Below are positions 53,459 to 63,474 of a DNA stretch of 64,000 nt, piece after piece (the stretch's first letter is position 1; every line of letters begins with the position of its first letter). The stretch lies in assembly GCF_047528295.1 (NCBI RefSeq), contig NZ_CP180001.1, forward strand, positions 1,240,001 to 1,304,000. Reading direction: 5' to 3'. The notes under the pieces are model-generated. The model was not told the DNA's origin, searched no databases, and saw only the letters and a program-made list of their open reading frames with translations. This DNA comes from Peptacetobacter sp900550335 (GTDB taxonomy: Bacteria; Bacillota; Clostridia; Peptostreptococcales; Peptostreptococcaceae). The position numbers were made by a program, and so were the translations under genes.

Positions 53459-53530
53459 ATATTTGTATAAAGTGTATATATTTTAAGGTGGGAAAAGCTA
53501 TATAAAATAAATACAAAGGAGAAAAATATT

Positions 53531-54805
53531 ATGATAAAATTTGATGCTTCACATGCATGTAAAATGGAAGAAATATTAGCTTATCAGGATAGAGTTAATG
53601 TTCTTCACAAAGAAATAGTAGAAAAAACAGGGGAAGGAAATGACTTCCTAGGATGGGTAGATTGGTATAAAAACTACGATAAAGAAGAATTTGAAAGAGT
53701 AAAAGAAAGTGCTAAATACATAAGAGAAAACTGCGACGTATTCCTTGTTTGTGGTATAGGTGGATCATACTTAGGTGCTCGTGCAGCTATAGAAATGATA
53801 AACGGATTATACGCTGACAAAAAACCAGAAATAATATTCGTTGGTAACACATTCTCTTCTACATACATAGCACAGGTTATGAAATATATAGAAAACAAAG
53901 AAGTTTGTGTAAATGTTATATCTAAATCAGGAACAACAACTGAAACAGCTTTAGCATTCCGTTTATTAAAACAGTTCATGGAAAATAAATATGGAAAAGA
54001 CGAAGCTAAAAATAGAATATTCGCTACAACTGATAAATCAAGAGGTACATTAAGAGCAATGGCTGATAAAGAAGGATATGCTACTTTCGTAATACCAGAT
54101 GATATAGGTGGTAGATATTCTGTTATAACTCCTGTTGGTCTATTACCAATAGCAGTTGCTGGAATAAATATAGACGATTTAATGGCAGGAATGGAAGAAG
54201 CTTACCATGATTTAGAAGATCCAGACCTTACTAAAAACCCAGCTTACGCATATGCAGTAGCTAGAAGAGTTTTAGAAGGAAAAGGTAAAAATGCAGAAAT
54301 GTTCGTAACTTACGACTTAAATACAACAATGCTTGCTGAATGGTGGAAACAGTTATTCGGTGAATCAGAAGGTAAAGATGGAAAAGGTGTACTACCATGT
54401 AGTGCTACATTTTCAACAGACCTTCATTCATTAGGACAGTTTGTTCAGGATGGAACTAAATGCTTATTTGAAACATTAGTTTTATTTGAAAATCCAATAG
54501 AAGATGTTATATTCCCTTCAGATGAAGAAAATATGGACGGAATGAACTACTTAGCTGGTAAAAGCGTTGATTGGATAAATAAAATGGCAATGCAGGGAAC
54601 ATTAGATGCTCATGAAAATACAGGTGGAGTACCAAACCTTTTAATAACTGTAAAAGATATGAGTGCTAAGAGCTTTGGATACTTATGCTACTACTTCTTC
54701 AGAGCTTGTGCAATGACTTGCTACATGTTAGACATAAACCCATTCAACCAGCCAGGTGTTGAAGTATACAAAAAGAACATGTTCAAATTATTAGGAAAAA
54801 ATTAA
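53531..54805 (+). CDS. pgi: Glucose-6-phosphate isomerase
   Basis: Pgi interconverts glucose-6-phosphate and fructose-6-phosphate. The 424-residue protein is of the shorter bacterial type. It has the sugar-phosphate loop VCGIGGSYLGARAA, SKSGTTTETALAFR, GGRYSVITPVGLLP and a conserved His-Glu region (DAHENTGG). AAAGGAG precedes the ATG. It is flanked by its own promoter and terminator. Confidence 0.96.
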   Translation: MIKFDASHACKMEEILAYQDRVNVLHKEIVEKTGEGNDFLGWVDWYKNYDKEEFERVKESAKYIRENCDVFLVCGIGGSYLGARAAIEMINGLYADKKPEIIFVGNTFSSTYIAQVMKYIENKEVCVNVISKSGTTTETALAFRLLKQFMENKYGKDEAKNRIFATTDKSRGTLRAMADKEGYATFVIPDDIGGRYSVITPVGLLPIAVAGINIDDLMAGMEEAYHDLEDPDLTKNPAYAYAVARRVLEGKGKNAEMFVTYDLNTTMLAEWWKQLFGESEGKDGKGVLPCSATFSTDLHSLGQFVQDGTKCLFETLVLFENPIEDVIFPSDEENMDGMNYLAGKSVDWINKMAMQGTLDAHENTGGVPNLLITVKDMSAKSFGYLCYYFFRACAMTCYMLDINPFNQPGVEVYKKNMFKLLGKN

Positions 54806-54836
54806 TAATTAGATATTAATAATAAAATTATATTTT

Positions 54837-54880
54837 AAAGCAGTTATACATTATACTATAACTGCTTTTTATTTTTTGTT
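54837..54880 (+). terminator. Terminator after pgi
   Basis: AAAGCAGTTATA pairs perfectly with TATAACTGCTTT, followed by T-rich sequence. Confidence 0.9.
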
Positions 54881-55025
54881 TTTTAGAAAAACAAGCTAAA
54901 ACGATTTAAAAATAAAAAATTTATCCCTAAAATTTAAAAGCATTATTCAAAACCTAATTTGATAAAATTTAATTTATTAGTTATAATATATAATAATTAA
55001 AATTATTTTGAAAGGAAAAGAATTT

Positions 55026-55616
55026 ATGGATATAGCAAGTATAGTAGCGACTGCTGCAGGGATAGCAATCGCAATATCAGTACATGAGTTTGGACATGCT
55101 TACTCAGCACATCTTTTAGGAGATGATACAGCGAAAATGTATGGAAGAATGACTTTAAATCCAATAAAACATGTAGATCCACTTGGTTTATTGGCAATGA
55201 TAATATTTCATATAGGTTGGGCTAAACCAGTACCAGTAAACCCTATGAACTACAAAAATTATAGAATTGGTAATTTTATAGTTTCTATTGCAGGGGTATG
55301 TTGTAACCTTATAACAGCTATAATATGTGCAGTAATTTATAAAAATATTCCTATTTATGGGGTTCAGGTTTTAGCTTATACATGTATAATGTATAATATA
55401 GGATTTGCAGCATTTAACTTACTTCCAGTTCCACCACTTGATGGTTGGGGAGTAATAGAAACATTTATACCATATCAGTGGAGAGAATATGCATACAAAT
55501 TTGAAAGTATAAGTGGATTTGTTCTTATATTACTTCTAATAACTGGTGCTTATAGAATAATAATAAATCCAATACATGGTTTATTTGCGACAATAGTTCA
55601 AATGTTTATGGTCTAA
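55026..55616 (+). CDS. Site-2 protease-like M50 metalloprotease
   Basis: A 196-residue membrane protein with the zinc motif HEFGH (H20-H24) in the first helix and NLLPVPPLDGW supplying the third ligand, typical of the compact M50 rhomboid-like group beside scpA. About five membrane helices are evident. The substrate is unknown. AAAGGAAAAG precedes the chosen ATG; the in-frame TTG at 55008 is less likely. scpA and scpB follow. Confidence 0.9.
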   Translation: MDIASIVATAAGIAIAISVHEFGHAYSAHLLGDDTAKMYGRMTLNPIKHVDPLGLLAMIIFHIGWAKPVPVNPMNYKNYRIGNFIVSIAGVCCNLITAIICAVIYKNIPIYGVQVLAYTCIMYNIGFAAFNLLPVPPLDGWGVIETFIPYQWREYAYKFESISGFVLILLLITGAYRIIINPIHGLFATIVQMFMV

Positions 55617-55663
55617 TAATTTATTAAAATAATTTAAGATTATTTGCTTAAAGAGGAGATTAT

Positions 55664-56413
55664 ATGAAGTATAATGTGCAATTAAAAGTATATGAAGGTC
55701 CTATGGATCTTTTGTACGACCTCGTGACAAAACATAAAATAGATATAAAAGATATAGCTATTTCAGAAATAACAAAGCAGTATTTAGATTACCTAGATGC
55801 TATGGAAGCCATGGATATGGAAATAACTAGTGATTTTATCACAATGGCATCTAAATTAGTAGAAATTAAATCGAGATACTTACTTTATCTTCAAAGAGAT
55901 GATTCTGAAGAGGAAGATCCTAGAATCGAATTAGTTGAAAGGTTAAAGGAGTACAAAAAATACAAACAAATATCTAAAGAATTAAAGGAAAAAGCTGATG
56001 AAGAACACGAGAGATTCTTTAGAAAAAAAGAGGAAGTTATAATAGAGGACGAGCTAAGTTTAGAAGATGTATCTATAGCAAAAATGATGGAACTACTTCC
56101 AAAATTGTTGAAAAATATAGACAAAAATAAAGAAGCACCTAAAAATGATATATTAGATAAGCTTGTAAATAGAAAAATTGTCTCTGTAGAAGAAAAAATA
56201 GTATCACTGAGAAATGTGCTTTCTACAAAGGAAAAAGTAAGCTTCCTTGAAACAGTAGACCAAAACGATAGAGGAGATATAATCGCATCGTTTTTATGTG
56301 TTTTAGAATTGATAAAAGAAAAAGAAATAATAGTAACTCAAGACGACTTCTTTGAGGATATAATAATAGTTAAAAGAACAGATGATATACTAGAACATTC
56401 TGAGGAGAATTAG
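55664..56413 (+). CDS. scpA: Segregation and condensation protein ScpA
   Basis: ScpA is the kleisin bridging SMC heads. The 249-residue protein begins YNVQLKVYEGPMDLLYDLVTKHKIDI, the SMC-neck binding domain, and ends in a winged helix (ASFLCVLELIKEKEIIVTQDD). It is encoded one base before scpB. Its SMC partner lies 42 kb upstream. Confidence 0.95.
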   Translation: MKYNVQLKVYEGPMDLLYDLVTKHKIDIKDIAISEITKQYLDYLDAMEAMDMEITSDFITMASKLVEIKSRYLLYLQRDDSEEEDPRIELVERLKEYKKYKQISKELKEKADEEHERFFRKKEEVIIEDELSLEDVSIAKMMELLPKLLKNIDKNKEAPKNDILDKLVNRKIVSVEEKIVSLRNVLSTKEKVSFLETVDQNDRGDIIASFLCVLELIKEKEIIVTQDDFFEDIIIVKRTDDILEHSEEN

Positions 56414-56414
56414 T

Positions 56415-56945
56415 ATGAAAAGAGAAGAAATAAAAAATATAATAGAAGCTATTATGTTTGCGTATGGAGAGCCGATAAGCATAAAAGAATTAAACTCTAT
56501 TATAAATAAAGACCTTTCTCATAAGGAGATAGAGTTTATGATGGATTCACTTATAAATGAGTACAAGGAAAATGATAGAGGTATTCAGATTATAAGATTG
56601 GAAAATAAGTACCAGATGTGTACAAATGAAAAATATGCTGATTATATAAAAATGGTTCTTGAGCCCAAGAAGAAAAAGACTCTAAGCCAGGCAACTCTTG
56701 AAACACTTACAATAATAGCGTATAAACAGCCAGTTACAAAATTAGAAATAGAAAATATAAGAGGTGTTAAATGTGATAAAGCGTTAAAAACACTTCAAGA
56801 AAATGATTTAATAGTTGAAGCTGGAAGATTGAATAAAATAGGGAAACCTATAATATATAAAACTAGTGATGAATTTTTAAAATTGCTCAATATAGAATCT
56901 ATAGAGGAATTACCTAAGGTTGAGGAAGTAGAGGAAAATATTTAA
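56415..56945 (+). CDS. scpB: Segregation and condensation protein ScpB
   Basis: A 176-residue tandem winged-helix protein that binds ScpA. It has IEAIMFAYGEPISIKELNSI and the family core TLETLTIIAYKQPVTKLEIENIRGV. GAGGAGAAT inside the scpA end provides the ribosome site. Confidence 0.95.
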   Translation: MKREEIKNIIEAIMFAYGEPISIKELNSIINKDLSHKEIEFMMDSLINEYKENDRGIQIIRLENKYQMCTNEKYADYIKMVLEPKKKKTLSQATLETLTIIAYKQPVTKLEIENIRGVKCDKALKTLQENDLIVEAGRLNKIGKPIIYKTSDEFLKLLNIESIEELPKVEEVEENI

Positions 56946-56993
56946 AAGAATTATTTATGATTTGCTGGTTAAATGTGGAACGGAGGAGAAAAA

Positions 56994-57434
56994 ATGGAAG
57001 ACAGAGATTTATCAATAATGTTACTAAAAAACATACATGTATTCCACAGTATAGTTAAGGTAATAGTTAGTGAGAGAAATGAGAGCAGAATACTTACAGA
57101 AAGACAGTTCTTTGCCATAAAGAAAATGGCTGAGATAGACAAAATGGAGCTTAAAAATCTAAGTAAAGTATTACATGTATCTACTTCAAGCCTTTGCATA
57201 CTTTTAAACAAACTTGTAGAACAGGGATATGTTTATAGAGAAGAGGATAAAAAAGATAGAAGAAACACATTCTACGGAATAACAGAAAAAGGAAGAGAAG
57301 TATTAGAAATAGAAAAAGCGGATATATTAAATCTTATAAATAAAAAAGTAGAACTTATAGATGAAGAAAAAAGAGAAGATTTATACAAAGCACTAGATTT
57401 AGTCTTTGATACATTAATAGTAACACTTAAATAA
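56994..57434 (+). CDS. MarR-family transcriptional regulator
   Basis: A 146-residue winged-helix protein with LKNLSKVLHVSTSSLCILLNKL as recognition region and the wing VYREEDKKDRRNTFYGITEKG. Ligand and targets are unknown. GGAGGAG precedes the ATG. Not obviously linked to scpAB by function. It converges on cobB with a large shared hairpin between them. Confidence 0.88.
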   Translation: MEDRDLSIMLLKNIHVFHSIVKVIVSERNESRILTERQFFAIKKMAEIDKMELKNLSKVLHVSTSSLCILLNKLVEQGYVYREEDKKDRRNTFYGITEKGREVLEIEKADILNLINKKVELIDEEKREDLYKALDLVFDTLIVTLK

Positions 57435-57443
57435 AAATAAACT

Positions 57444-57553
57444 AAGGACAAGGGAAATAACTGTTCTAAGGTGATAATACTGAAAACGCCCCATAATTGT
57501 AATATGGAGCGTACAACCTAGAACAAAGAGCAGTTATTTTTCTTGTCCTTTTT
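57444..57553. terminator. Large structured bidirectional terminator-like element
   Basis: Twenty bases (57444-57463) pair fully with 57531-57550, including two G-U pairs. Inside, GTTCTA-GG pairs with CC-TAGAAC with one bulged A, and ACGC-CCATA pairs with TATGG-GCGT. T runs follow on both strands. At about 110 bases it is much larger than an ordinary terminator between convergent genes and may be a palindromic repeat recruited as one. Confidence 0.7.
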
Positions 57554-57565
57554 ATATTTGATAAT

Positions 57566-58312
57566 TTATTTATCTGCTAAAACAGCATCATACAAGATTT
57601 TTCCTATAGGAGCATTTATTTTTAAAGTAGCTTTTCCATCCATTGATGTAGAGCTTTTATTTATAAGAACTAAATCTTTTCCTCTGTAGTAGTTTATAAA
57701 ACTTGCAGCAGGATATACTACAAGAGATGTACCTCCAATTATTAAAAGGTCAGCATTTTTTATAGCTTTTATAGCACCATCTATTGTATTTTCATCAAGT
57801 GCTTCTTCATATAAAACTACATCAGGTTTTACTGTCGCCCCACATACATCGCATTTTGGAATTGTTCCATCAAGTGCAAGCATATCATCTAAGTCAAAGA
57901 ATTTATGACATTTTGTGCAATAATTTCTCTGAACAGAGCCATGAAGTTCAAAAACATTCTTGCTACCTGCCTTTTGATGAAGTCCATCTATATTTTGAGT
58001 TATAACAGCCTTTAATTTACCTATTTCTTCTAAATATGCCAGAGCTTTGTGTGCGTTATTTGGCTCTGCATCTTGGTATATCAGTTTATCTTTATAAAAT
58101 TCATAGAAATATTCTGGGTATCTCACAAAGAATGAATAAGATACAACTTCTTCTGGAGAAAATCTTCTATTTAACTTTTGATTAAATAAACCATCAGAAC
58201 TTCTAAAATCAGGGATGTTTGATTCAGTTGAAACACCAGCTCCTCCAAAGAAAACTATATTATTGTGAGAGTCTATTAATTTTTTTAATTCTTGTACTTC
58301 ATTTTCGAACAA
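57566..58312 (-). CDS. cobB: NAD-dependent protein deacylase (sirtuin)
   Basis: A 248-residue Sir2 enzyme removing acyl groups from lysines with NAD. NAD motif GGAGVSTESNIPDFRS, catalytic histidine in VFELHGSVQ, TQNIDGLHQKAG, and zinc cysteines CTKC...CDVC are visible. The ATG at 58321 directly abuts AAAGGAG and is part of the ribosome site; a TTG nine bases further in is better placed. Confidence 0.93.
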   Translation of the reverse strand: MFENEVQELKKLIDSHNNIVFFGGAGVSTESNIPDFRSSDGLFNQKLNRRFSPEEVVSYSFFVRYPEYFYEFYKDKLIYQDAEPNNAHKALAYLEEIGKLKAVITQNIDGLHQKAGSKNVFELHGSVQRNYCTKCHKFFDLDDMLALDGTIPKCDVCGATVKPDVVLYEEALDENTIDGAIKAIKNADLLIIGGTSLVVYPAASFINYYRGKDLVLINKSSTSMDGKATLKINAPIGKILYDAVLADK

Positions 58313-58461
58313 AGCAATCATCTCCTTTTGTTTTATATTATAATATTACTACAAAAGAATAAAATTGTAATGAGTTGTTCAAAAAATTATTATATAATAG
58401 ATGATGAAAAATAATAGATAATAAAAAAATAATGTGAATTAGTTAGGAGAGAGATGTAAAA

Positions 58462-61400
58462 TTGGAAAGTTTAAAAGAGTGTATGGTAAAAATGGATATA
58501 AGCAATACTTCTCTAATAAAAAAGATGGAGGATGTTTATATCAAAAAAGTTATTTACTTTAAGGAAAATAAAACTGTATATTTTTATCTATCTTCTAAGG
58601 ATATTGTTCCCTACGAATATTTAGAAAGAACTCAGAGAGAGATAAAGGCCAAGAATAAATATTTTAGGGATATTAAGTTTAAGGTAGAGTATACAGGATT
58701 TGATAGAAAATCTGAAAAAGATATAATGAAAAAATATTGGCCAAATATAGTCTATATTCTAAAGAGTATATGTCCGTCTATATCTGGATGGCAGAAGGAG
58801 ATAGAGTATCTTTGTATAGATAATAAGTTAAAGATAAAGATTCCAAAGGGGATATTCTATCAAAGAATAATGAATAAAAATGTTGTAACTACTCTAAAAC
58901 ATACGATAAGTGAAGAATTTGGACTTGATATGGATGTTGAAATAGAGAGTGCAGTAGACGAAAAAATAGATAGACAAAAGTTGGTTGAAAAGATAGACAG
59001 AGAATTTAATGAAAAGGTAATGATTTTAGAAAAGGAAAATAGAAATAAATCTCAGGAATCAGAGGAAGAAAGCGGATATGTTATAAAAGATGAAAAGGAC
59101 GAAAATATGATTTACGGTGAAAATGTAAACGTCCTTACAGAAAAAATAGAGGACTTAGACAATAATTCTGGGACTGTAGGTATAGAAGGGACTATATTTA
59201 ATATTGAGATTAAAGAACTTAGAAATGGGAAAATCCTTCTAATGCTTATGGTTACGGATTATACAAGCTCAATAACATGTAAAATATTCCTGACAGATAC
59301 AAATAAAGATTGGGTTCTTGGGAAAATTAGCAAGGGAATGTATATAAAGATAAAGGGAGATGTTCTTTACGATACATTCCAAAGAGAGATAAGTATGACA
59401 ATCAGTGGTATGAGAAAAGAAGAGCGAGAAGAAAGAAAAGATACTGCTGAGAAGAAGAGGGTAGAGCTTCATGCACACACTCAGATGTCTTCAATGGATG
59501 CTATTTGTTCTGTTAAAGGACTGGTATCTCGTGCTGCAAAATGGGGACATCCTGCAATTGCAATAACAGACCATGGTGTTGTTCAGGGATTCCCAGATGC
59601 TATGAATGCAGCTAAAAAGGAAGGAATTAAAGTCCTTTATGGGGTTGAAGGCTATCTAACAGAAGATAATAAAGATGCCATAGAGGATGCAAATGATGAA
59701 AGTCTTTCTCAGGAATTTGTAGTATTCGACTTGGAAACTACAGGATTTTCAAATATAAACGACAAGATAACAGAAATAGGTGCTGTTAAGATAAGAGATT
59801 TTAAGATTGTTGATAGATTTAGTGAGCTTGTAAATCCAGAAAAAGATATATCTTATAGGGTGCAGGAGCTTACAGGAATTACCAACGAAATGGTTAAAGA
59901 TAAGCCTACGATAGAGGAAATACTTCCTAAGTTTATGGAGTTTGTAGGAAATGATGTTCTTGTAGCTCATAACGCAGATTTCGATACAGGATTTATAATG
60001 CAGAAGTGCAAAGAGCAAGGATTAGAGTATAAAAATAAAAAGGTAGATACATTGATGCTTGCTAGAATTATGCTACCTAATTTAAAAAGATATAAGCTAG
60101 ATAAGGTTGCAAAAGAGGTAGGTGTGCAGTTACTTAATCACCATAGAGCAGTAGACGATGCCGAAGCAACTGCAAATATTTATATAAAATTCCTTGAAAT
60201 GTTAAAAAAACGCGGAGTAGAAAAATTATCCGATGTAAATACAGTACTTGGTAAGGTTGATTATACAAAACTAAAGACTCACCATATAACACTGATTGCA
60301 AAGAATCAGACGGGAATTAAAAATCTTTATAAAATAGTATCTGATGCACATGTAAATCATTTTTATAGAGCACCGAGAATACTTCAAAGTGTTCTAGATA
60401 AGTACAGAGAGGGAATTATTGTAGGATCTGCTTGTGAGGCAGGTGTTGTATACGATGCCGTTAAGAAAAGACTTCCTGATGAAGAAATGGAGAAAATTAT
60501 AGCACCGTATGATTATATAGAAATAATGCCTATAGATAATAATAGGTTTATGATAGATAACGGAGATGTCGAGGACGAGGACGAATTAAAAGAAATAAAT
60601 AGAAGAATTGTAGAGACTGCTAAAAAGTTTGGAAAGATTCCAGTAGCTACAGGAGATGTCCATTTCTTAGATAAGCACGATGCTATTTTAAGAAGGGTAC
60701 TTAAATTTTCACAGGGATTTAAGCTAGATGATGAAGAAACTTATCTACATTTTAGAACTACAGATGAGATGTTAGATGAATTCTCTTATTTGGGAGAGGA
60801 ACTAGCTTATGAGGTTGTTGTAGAAAATACAAACCTTATAGCTGATATGGTAGAAGATGTTAAACCAATACCTGATGAAACCTATCCCCCAGTAATTGAG
60901 GGTTCTGATGTGGAGCTTAGAGAAATGTGTTTCAAAAAGGCTGTGGATATTTATGGAGACCCACTGCCTGAGATAGTAGAAAAGAGACTTAATAGAGAGC
61001 TAAACTCTATAATTGGTAATGGTTATGCGGTGATGTATATAATTGCACAGAAGCTAGTTGCAAAATCACTTTCAGATGGATACCTTGTTGGTTCGAGGGG
61101 GTCTGTTGGTTCATCTTTTGCAGCTACAATGAGTGATATAACAGAAGTTAATCCACTTCCAGCACATTACGTTTGCCCTAATAAAGACTGTAAGTATTCG
61201 TACTTCTATGCTATAGGTGAATGGGGTTCTGGAATAGATTTACCAGATAAAGTTTGTCCAAAATGCGGTGAGAAACTTATAAAAAACGGACACGATATAC
61301 CTTTTGAAGTTTTCCTAGGATTTGAAGGAGATAAAGAGCCAGATATAGACCTTAACTTCTCAGGTTCATATCAGCCAGTTATCCACAAATATACCGAGGA

Positions 61401-62763
61401 ACTATTTGGTGAAGGGCATGTTTATAGAGCAGGTACAATAGGTACAGTAGCGGAAAAAACTGCATTTGGTTATGCTAAAAAATATGTTGAAGAAAATGAT
61501 ATAGAAGTTCCATCAGCTGAGGTACTTAGGCTGGCTGAGGGTTGTACAGGTGTTAAGAGAACATCAGGGCAGCATCCTGGAGGGGTAATGGTTATACCAG
61601 ATTATAAGGATGTTTATGATTTTACTCCGATACAGTATCCAGCTAACGATGTAAATTGTGGAGTTATAACTACTCATTTCGACTATCATTCTATAAGTGG
61701 TAGAATCCTAAAACTGGATATACTTGGGCACGATGGTCCAACAATTATAAGAATGCTTGAAGATATAACAGGAATAACAATAACAGATATTCCTCTTGAT
61801 GACCCAGCTACAATGTCTCTGTTTACTTCAACTGAGGCATTAGGTGTTACTCCTGAGGAAATAGACTGTGAAATAGGATGTCTTGCTATTCCAGAATTTG
61901 GGACAAAGTTTGTTAGACAGATGCTTTTAGATACGAAGCCAACTACATTTGCCGAGCTTGTCAGAATATCAGGGCTTTCTCATGGGACTGATGTTTGGGT
62001 AAACAACGCACAGGATTTAGTTAGAGAAAATATAGTTGGGCTAAAAGAAGTTATATCGACACGAGACGATATAATGAACTACTTGATATTTAAAGGACTT
62101 CCACCTAAGATGAGTTTCACAATAATGGAGAGTGTCAGAAAAGGTAGGGGATTAAAGCCTGAACATGAGGCTGCGATGATAGAAAATAATGTTCCGGATT
62201 GGTATATAAATTCTTGTAAGAAAATAAAATACATGTTTCCTAAAGCACATGCAGTTGCATATGTTATGACATCTTTCAGACTTGCATATTGTAAAGTACA
62301 TTATCCAGAGGCATTCTATGCTACATACTTTACTACTAAGGTTGAGGATTTTGATGCGGATCTTATAATAAAAGGATACGATGCGATAAAGGCAAAGAAA
62401 AAAGAAATAGAAGAGCTTGGAAATGATGCAACCCAGAAAGAAAAGGGAATGTATATAATTTTAGAAGTTGCTCAAGAAATGTACGCTAGGGGAATAAAGA
62501 TTGCACCTGTTGATATTTATAAATCGTCTGCATCTGAGTTTGAAGTGATTGGGCCTGGACTATTAAGACCACCTATGACAGCACTTCAAGGAGTTGGAGA
62601 AAATGCAGCTATACATATTGTCGAGGAAAGGGAGAATGGAGAGTTTATTTCTAAGGAAGATTTTAGAAAGAGAACTAAGATTTCGAGAACTGTTGTAGAA
62701 ACACTAGACAAACATGGTGCACTTGGAAGTATGAGCGATAAGAATCAGCTATCTTTATTTTAA
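58462..62763 (+). CDS. polC: DNA polymerase III PolC-type alpha subunit
   Basis: The replicative polymerase of low-GC Gram-positives with built-in proofreading. The 1433 residues comprise an N-terminal domain, an OB fold (about 225-320), a PHP domain (ELHAHTQMSSMD, from E335) split by the 3'-5' exonuclease (VFDLETTGF, D423), a zinc site (CPNKDCKYS...CPKCG) and the palm with catalytic Asp pair (D961, D963 in PDIDLNF). The start is TTG after TTAGGAGAGAG. It contains no in-frame CGG codon despite its length. Confidence 0.96.
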   Translation: MESLKECMVKMDISNTSLIKKMEDVYIKKVIYFKENKTVYFYLSSKDIVPYEYLERTQREIKAKNKYFRDIKFKVEYTGFDRKSEKDIMKKYWPNIVYILKSICPSISGWQKEIEYLCIDNKLKIKIPKGIFYQRIMNKNVVTTLKHTISEEFGLDMDVEIESAVDEKIDRQKLVEKIDREFNEKVMILEKENRNKSQESEEESGYVIKDEKDENMIYGENVNVLTEKIEDLDNNSGTVGIEGTIFNIEIKELRNGKILLMLMVTDYTSSITCKIFLTDTNKDWVLGKISKGMYIKIKGDVLYDTFQREISMTISGMRKEEREERKDTAEKKRVELHAHTQMSSMDAICSVKGLVSRAAKWGHPAIAITDHGVVQGFPDAMNAAKKEGIKVLYGVEGYLTEDNKDAIEDANDESLSQEFVVFDLETTGFSNINDKITEIGAVKIRDFKIVDRFSELVNPEKDISYRVQELTGITNEMVKDKPTIEEILPKFMEFVGNDVLVAHNADFDTGFIMQKCKEQGLEYKNKKVDTLMLARIMLPNLKRYKLDKVAKEVGVQLLNHHRAVDDAEATANIYIKFLEMLKKRGVEKLSDVNTVLGKVDYTKLKTHHITLIAKNQTGIKNLYKIVSDAHVNHFYRAPRILQSVLDKYREGIIVGSACEAGVVYDAVKKRLPDEEMEKIIAPYDYIEIMPIDNNRFMIDNGDVEDEDELKEINRRIVETAKKFGKIPVATGDVHFLDKHDAILRRVLKFSQGFKLDDEETYLHFRTTDEMLDEFSYLGEELAYEVVVENTNLIADMVEDVKPIPDETYPPVIEGSDVELREMCFKKAVDIYGDPLPEIVEKRLNRELNSIIGNGYAVMYIIAQKLVAKSLSDGYLVGSRGSVGSSFAATMSDITEVNPLPAHYVCPNKDCKYSYFYAIGEWGSGIDLPDKVCPKCGEKLIKNGHDIPFEVFLGFEGDKEPDIDLNFSGSYQPVIHKYTEELFGEGHVYRAGTIGTVAEKTAFGYAKKYVEENDIEVPSAEVLRLAEGCTGVKRTSGQHPGGVMVIPDYKDVYDFTPIQYPANDVNCGVITTHFDYHSISGRILKLDILGHDGPTIIRMLEDITGITITDIPLDDPATMSLFTSTEALGVTPEEIDCEIGCLAIPEFGTKFVRQMLLDTKPTTFAELVRISGLSHGTDVWVNNAQDLVRENIVGLKEVISTRDDIMNYLIFKGLPPKMSFTIMESVRKGRGLKPEHEAAMIENNVPDWYINSCKKIKYMFPKAHAVAYVMTSFRLAYCKVHYPEAFYATYFTTKVEDFDADLIIKGYDAIKAKKKEIEELGNDATQKEKGMYIILEVAQEMYARGIKIAPVDIYKSSASEFEVIGPGLLRPPMTALQGVGENAAIHIVEERENGEFISKEDFRKRTKISRTVVETLDKHGALGSMSDKNQLSLF

Positions 62764-62843
62764 AAAATTTATTTAAAGTAAATGTTAGATTTATATATCA
62801 GATGACATTATCATAATATATTGTAAATTATTGTTGTCAAACC

Positions 62844-62872
62844 TTGCAAACATGGGAAATGTATGCTAATAT
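62844..62872 (+). promoter_or_regulatory. rimP-nusA promoter
   Basis: TTGCAA (62844-62849), 17 bp, TAATAT (62867-62872), with a TG extended -10 (TATGCTAATAT). It places the transcript start before the leader hairpin below. Confidence 0.6.
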
Positions 62873-62907
62873 ATAAATTAATACAGTTTATCTTTTACAA
62901 GGAAAGG

Positions 62908-62938
62908 AAGAGTGAGGCAGTGGTTCTCACTCTTTTTT
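62908..62938 (+). terminator. Leader terminator (attenuator) of rimP-nusA
   Basis: AAGAGTGAG pairs with CTCACTCTT around a nine-base loop, followed by T6. It lies between the promoter and the rimP start, about 30 nt into the leader. This suits premature termination controlled by NusA, as known for the Bacillus rimP-nusA operon. It could alternatively just end polC transcripts. Confidence 0.7.
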
Positions 62939-62986
62939 ATGGAAAAAGAACGAAAAATTACAATTGAATAAGGAGGATAGATAATA

Positions 62987-63451
62987 ATGAAAAAAAGTGA
63001 AATAGTAGCTAGAGTTGAAGAAATGGTTACTGCTATAACAGACGAAAAAGGTTTTGAAACAGTAGATGTCGAGTATGTTAAAGAAGCAGGACAGTTCTAT
63101 TTAAGAGTATACATAGATAAAGAAGGTGGAATATCTCTAAACGAATGTGAAGAGGTAAGTAGAGAGCTAAGTCCAAAACTTGACGAGAATGATTTTATCG
63201 AAGAAAATTATTATCTTGAAGTATCTTCTCCTGGAATTGACAGAGCACTAAAAAGAGATAAAGAGTTTGTGAAGTACAAAGGAAGAGATGTAGAAATAAA
63301 ACTTTACAAGGCAATAGACGGTGTTAAACAGTTCGAAGGGGAACTAGTAGGTTTAGATGATGAAAATAATATAGTTGTTATAATAAATAATGAAGAAGTA
63401 AAATTCAATAGAAAGGACGTTGCAATAATAAGATTAGCTATAAAATTCTAG
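62987..63451 (+). CDS. rimP: Ribosome maturation factor RimP
   Basis: A 154-residue 30S assembly factor with KGFETVDVEYVKEAGQFYLRVYID, the conserved SPGIDRALK and the C-terminal SH3-like domain. AAGGAGG precedes the ATG. It leads the rimP-nusA operon. Confidence 0.96.
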   Translation: MKKSEIVARVEEMVTAITDEKGFETVDVEYVKEAGQFYLRVYIDKEGGISLNECEEVSRELSPKLDENDFIEENYYLEVSSPGIDRALKRDKEFVKYKGRDVEIKLYKAIDGVKQFEGELVGLDDENNIVVIINNEEVKFNRKDVAIIRLAIKF

Positions 63452-63474
63452 TCTTAAATGCACAAGGAGGAAAA

